64,000 nt of DNA, from positions 1,178,001 through 1,242,000 of the forward strand of contig OY970377.1 of the NCBI GenBank assembly GCA_963718775.1. Reading direction: 5' to 3'. A program made the position numbers and the translations under genes. A model generated the notes under the pieces. The model was not told the origin of the DNA. It saw only the letters and a program-made list of their open reading frames with translations, and ran no database searches. The DNA comes from VRUE01 sp963718775. Its GTDB lineage: Bacteria > Actinomycetota > Thermoleophilia > Solirubrobacterales > 70-9. Shown here piece by piece: positions 62,903 through 64,000 of the stretch (position 1 is its first letter; each line of letters opens with the position of its first letter).

Positions 62903-64000
62903 CTACGCGTACAGCGCCTCGATCTCGGCCGCTATCTCTGGGTCCTGCGGCACGGCGCCACGGGCGGCGAGCGTTTCGAGGTCGAGGGTGAGCAGGGCGA
63001 CGTTGTAGGGACGCCGGTCGCCGATCGCGACCGCCTGGGCGATCAACGGCGAGGCGGCCTTCAGCTTCGCCTCGATGTTGGCCGGCGACATGTTCTTGCC
63101 GGCCGCGTTGATGATCAGCTCCTTCTTGCGGTCGACGATCTTCAGGTAGCCGGCCTCGTCGAACTCGCCGATGTCGCCGGTCAAGAGCCAGCCGTCCTCG
63201 GTGAGGGCTTCGGCGGTCTTCTCGGGCATGTTGCGGTAGCCCTTCATCACGATCGGCCCGCGCACCATCACCTCGCCGTCGTCGGCCAGCTTCACCTCGA
63301 CGCCGGGCAACGGCGGTCCGACCGTGCCGATCCGAACCTTGCCGGGCGGGTTCAGGGTCGCCGTCGCGCAGGTCTCCGACATCCCCCAGAGCTCGCAGAT
63401 CTCGCAGATCTCGATCCCGATCGCGAGGAAGAACTCGATCACCTCGGGTGGCGTGGGGGCGGCGCTGACGAGGAAGCACTCGACCTCGTCGAGGCCGAGC
63501 ATGGTGCGGATCTTGGCGAAGACGAGCTCGTCGGCCCGCTCCCATTCCGCCTGCAGCTCTGCCGAGACTCCGCCCTCCATGTAGGCGGCAACCCGTCGCC
63601 GACCGATCTCCATTGCCCGCTCGGCGGCCTGTCGTTTCTCGGCGTCCTGCTCGGCGGCCATGCCGGCTTCCAGCGCCACCTTGAGTTTTTCGAAGACGCG
63701 CGGGACGCCAGTCCAGACGGTCGGCTTGGTCTCGATCGTGTAGCCGATCATCTGTTTCAGGTCCGGACAGCAATAGACGCAGCCGCCGTAGATCATCTGC
63801 CCGTACAGGCAGCTGTAGCGATCGGCTACGTGGGCGCTCGGCAGGTAGGAGATCGAGCGAACCGGCGGCGTCGGCGAGAAGAAGGTGTTGCTGGCCCGCC
63901 AGCTGCTCATCAGGTTGTCATGGGTCAGCTGCACGCCCTTGGGCGGCCCGGTCGTGCCCGAGGTGTAGATCAGGCAGAGCACGTCGTCGGGCCCGACGGC
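62903..64000 (-). CDS. Long-chain acyl-CoA synthetase-like AMP-binding protein (cut by right edge; C-terminal deletion)
   Basis: C-terminal 365 residues of an AMP-forming acyl-CoA ligase; the start lies beyond the right edge. The AMP motif is CLIYTSGTTGPPKGVQLTHD, then SYLPSAHVADRYSCLYG, CELWGMSETCATATL, and DGWLLTGDIGEFDEAGYLKI with VDRKKELIINAAGKNMSPAN. It activates fatty acids with ATP and CoA. After GDRRPYNVALLTLDLETLA the protein ends abruptly with PEIAAEIEALYA, whereas relatives carry about 60-80 more residues including the A10 catalytic lysine motif. An in-frame deletion or assembly collapse is likely (see findings). Confidence 0.87.
   Translation of the reverse strand, partial: AVGPDDVLCLIYTSGTTGPPKGVQLTHDNLMSSWRASNTFFSPTPPVRSISYLPSAHVADRYSCLYGQMIYGGCVYCCPDLKQMIGYTIETKPTVWTGVPRVFEKLKVALEAGMAAEQDAEKRQAAERAMEIGRRRVAAYMEGGVSAELQAEWERADELVFAKIRTMLGLDEVECFLVSAAPTPPEVIEFFLAIGIEICEICELWGMSETCATATLNPPGKVRIGTVGPPLPGVEVKLADDGEVMVRGPIVMKGYRNMPEKTAEALTEDGWLLTGDIGEFDEAGYLKIVDRKKELIINAAGKNMSPANIEAKLKAASPLIAQAVAIGDRRPYNVALLTLDLETLAARGAVPQDPEIAAEIEALYA

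Noticed and set aside
1..64000. CRISPR array, tRNA or rRNA genes
   Set aside because: No regularly spaced direct repeats, tRNA cloverleaf or rRNA-like sequence noticed on either strand; tRNAscan-SE or Infernal would settle it.

Overview
The window is about 64 kb of GC-rich actinobacterial DNA. A member of the Thermoleophilia (Solirubrobacterales-like) fits best. The evidence is the strong G/C third-position bias, frequent GTG/TTG starts, a groES-groEL operon under a CIRCE element, a full-length Lhr helicase, a fused PafBC-type WYL regulator, a PPOX-class flavin/F420 protein and a DUF1906 secreted protein. The assignment to class is inference.

Layout. 0-5.3 kb: groEL (cut by the left edge), groES, CIRCE, an SRPBCC protein, an ASCH protein, a secreted RTX-like beta-roll protein, a Crp/Fnr regulator and a GNAT acetyltransferase. 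5.3-9.9 kb: an Lhr helicase gene whose coding sequence carries two long palindromes. 9.9-40.7 kb: a large glycan locus bounded by two paralogous secreted glycoside hydrolases. It holds an initiating glycosylphosphotransferase, an O-antigen ligase-like protein, the four-gene dTDP-L-rhamnose operon (rmlA-D-B-C), two nucleotide-sugar SDR epimerases of the paratose/tyvelose type, a GDP-mannose 3,5-epimerase-like SDR, five GT2 enzymes, a GT4 enzyme, two FkbM methyltransferases, a Wzx flippase, a Wzy polymerase with an extracytoplasmic domain, two GT-C mannosyltransferase-like proteins and a polyprenol-phosphate-mannose synthase. A VapBC-type toxin-antitoxin pair sits inside the locus and a second lies just after it. 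40.8-64 kb: mostly housekeeping and accessory genes. These are a PPOX protein, the second toxin-antitoxin pair, a GlxA/DJ-1 divergent pair, a DUF1906 hydrolase, a penicillin acylase, an MBL hydrolase, PafBC, a tandem pair of uncharacterised GT-C-like membrane proteins, a YhaM-like nuclease, a 1007-residue phosphoesterase-membrane fusion, a CrcB pair, an FAH-family hydrolase, an SDR, an ECF sigma factor with a membrane partner, and an acyl-CoA synthetase cut by the right edge.

How the parts fit. The 10-40 kb genes look like a Wzx/Wzy-type polysaccharide system. RmlABCD and the epimerases make activated sugars, the phosphotransferase starts the lipid-linked unit, and the GT2/GT4 enzymes extend it. 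FkbM enzymes methylate it, Wzx flips it, and Wzy and the ligase polymerise or attach it. The DPM synthase probably supplies polyprenyl-phosphate-mannose to the GT-C enzymes.

Quality warning. Many otherwise well-conserved genes between about 5.9 and 22.5 kb, and a few between 28 and 41 kb, are broken by single-base indels, mostly one extra base in a short C or G run. Both sides of each break keep family-conserved sequence, so sequencing or assembly error is more likely than gene decay. I list such genes as one CDS each and give the break positions. No stretch over 300 bases lacks a gene. I found no tRNA, rRNA, CRISPR array, insertion sequence or prophage.
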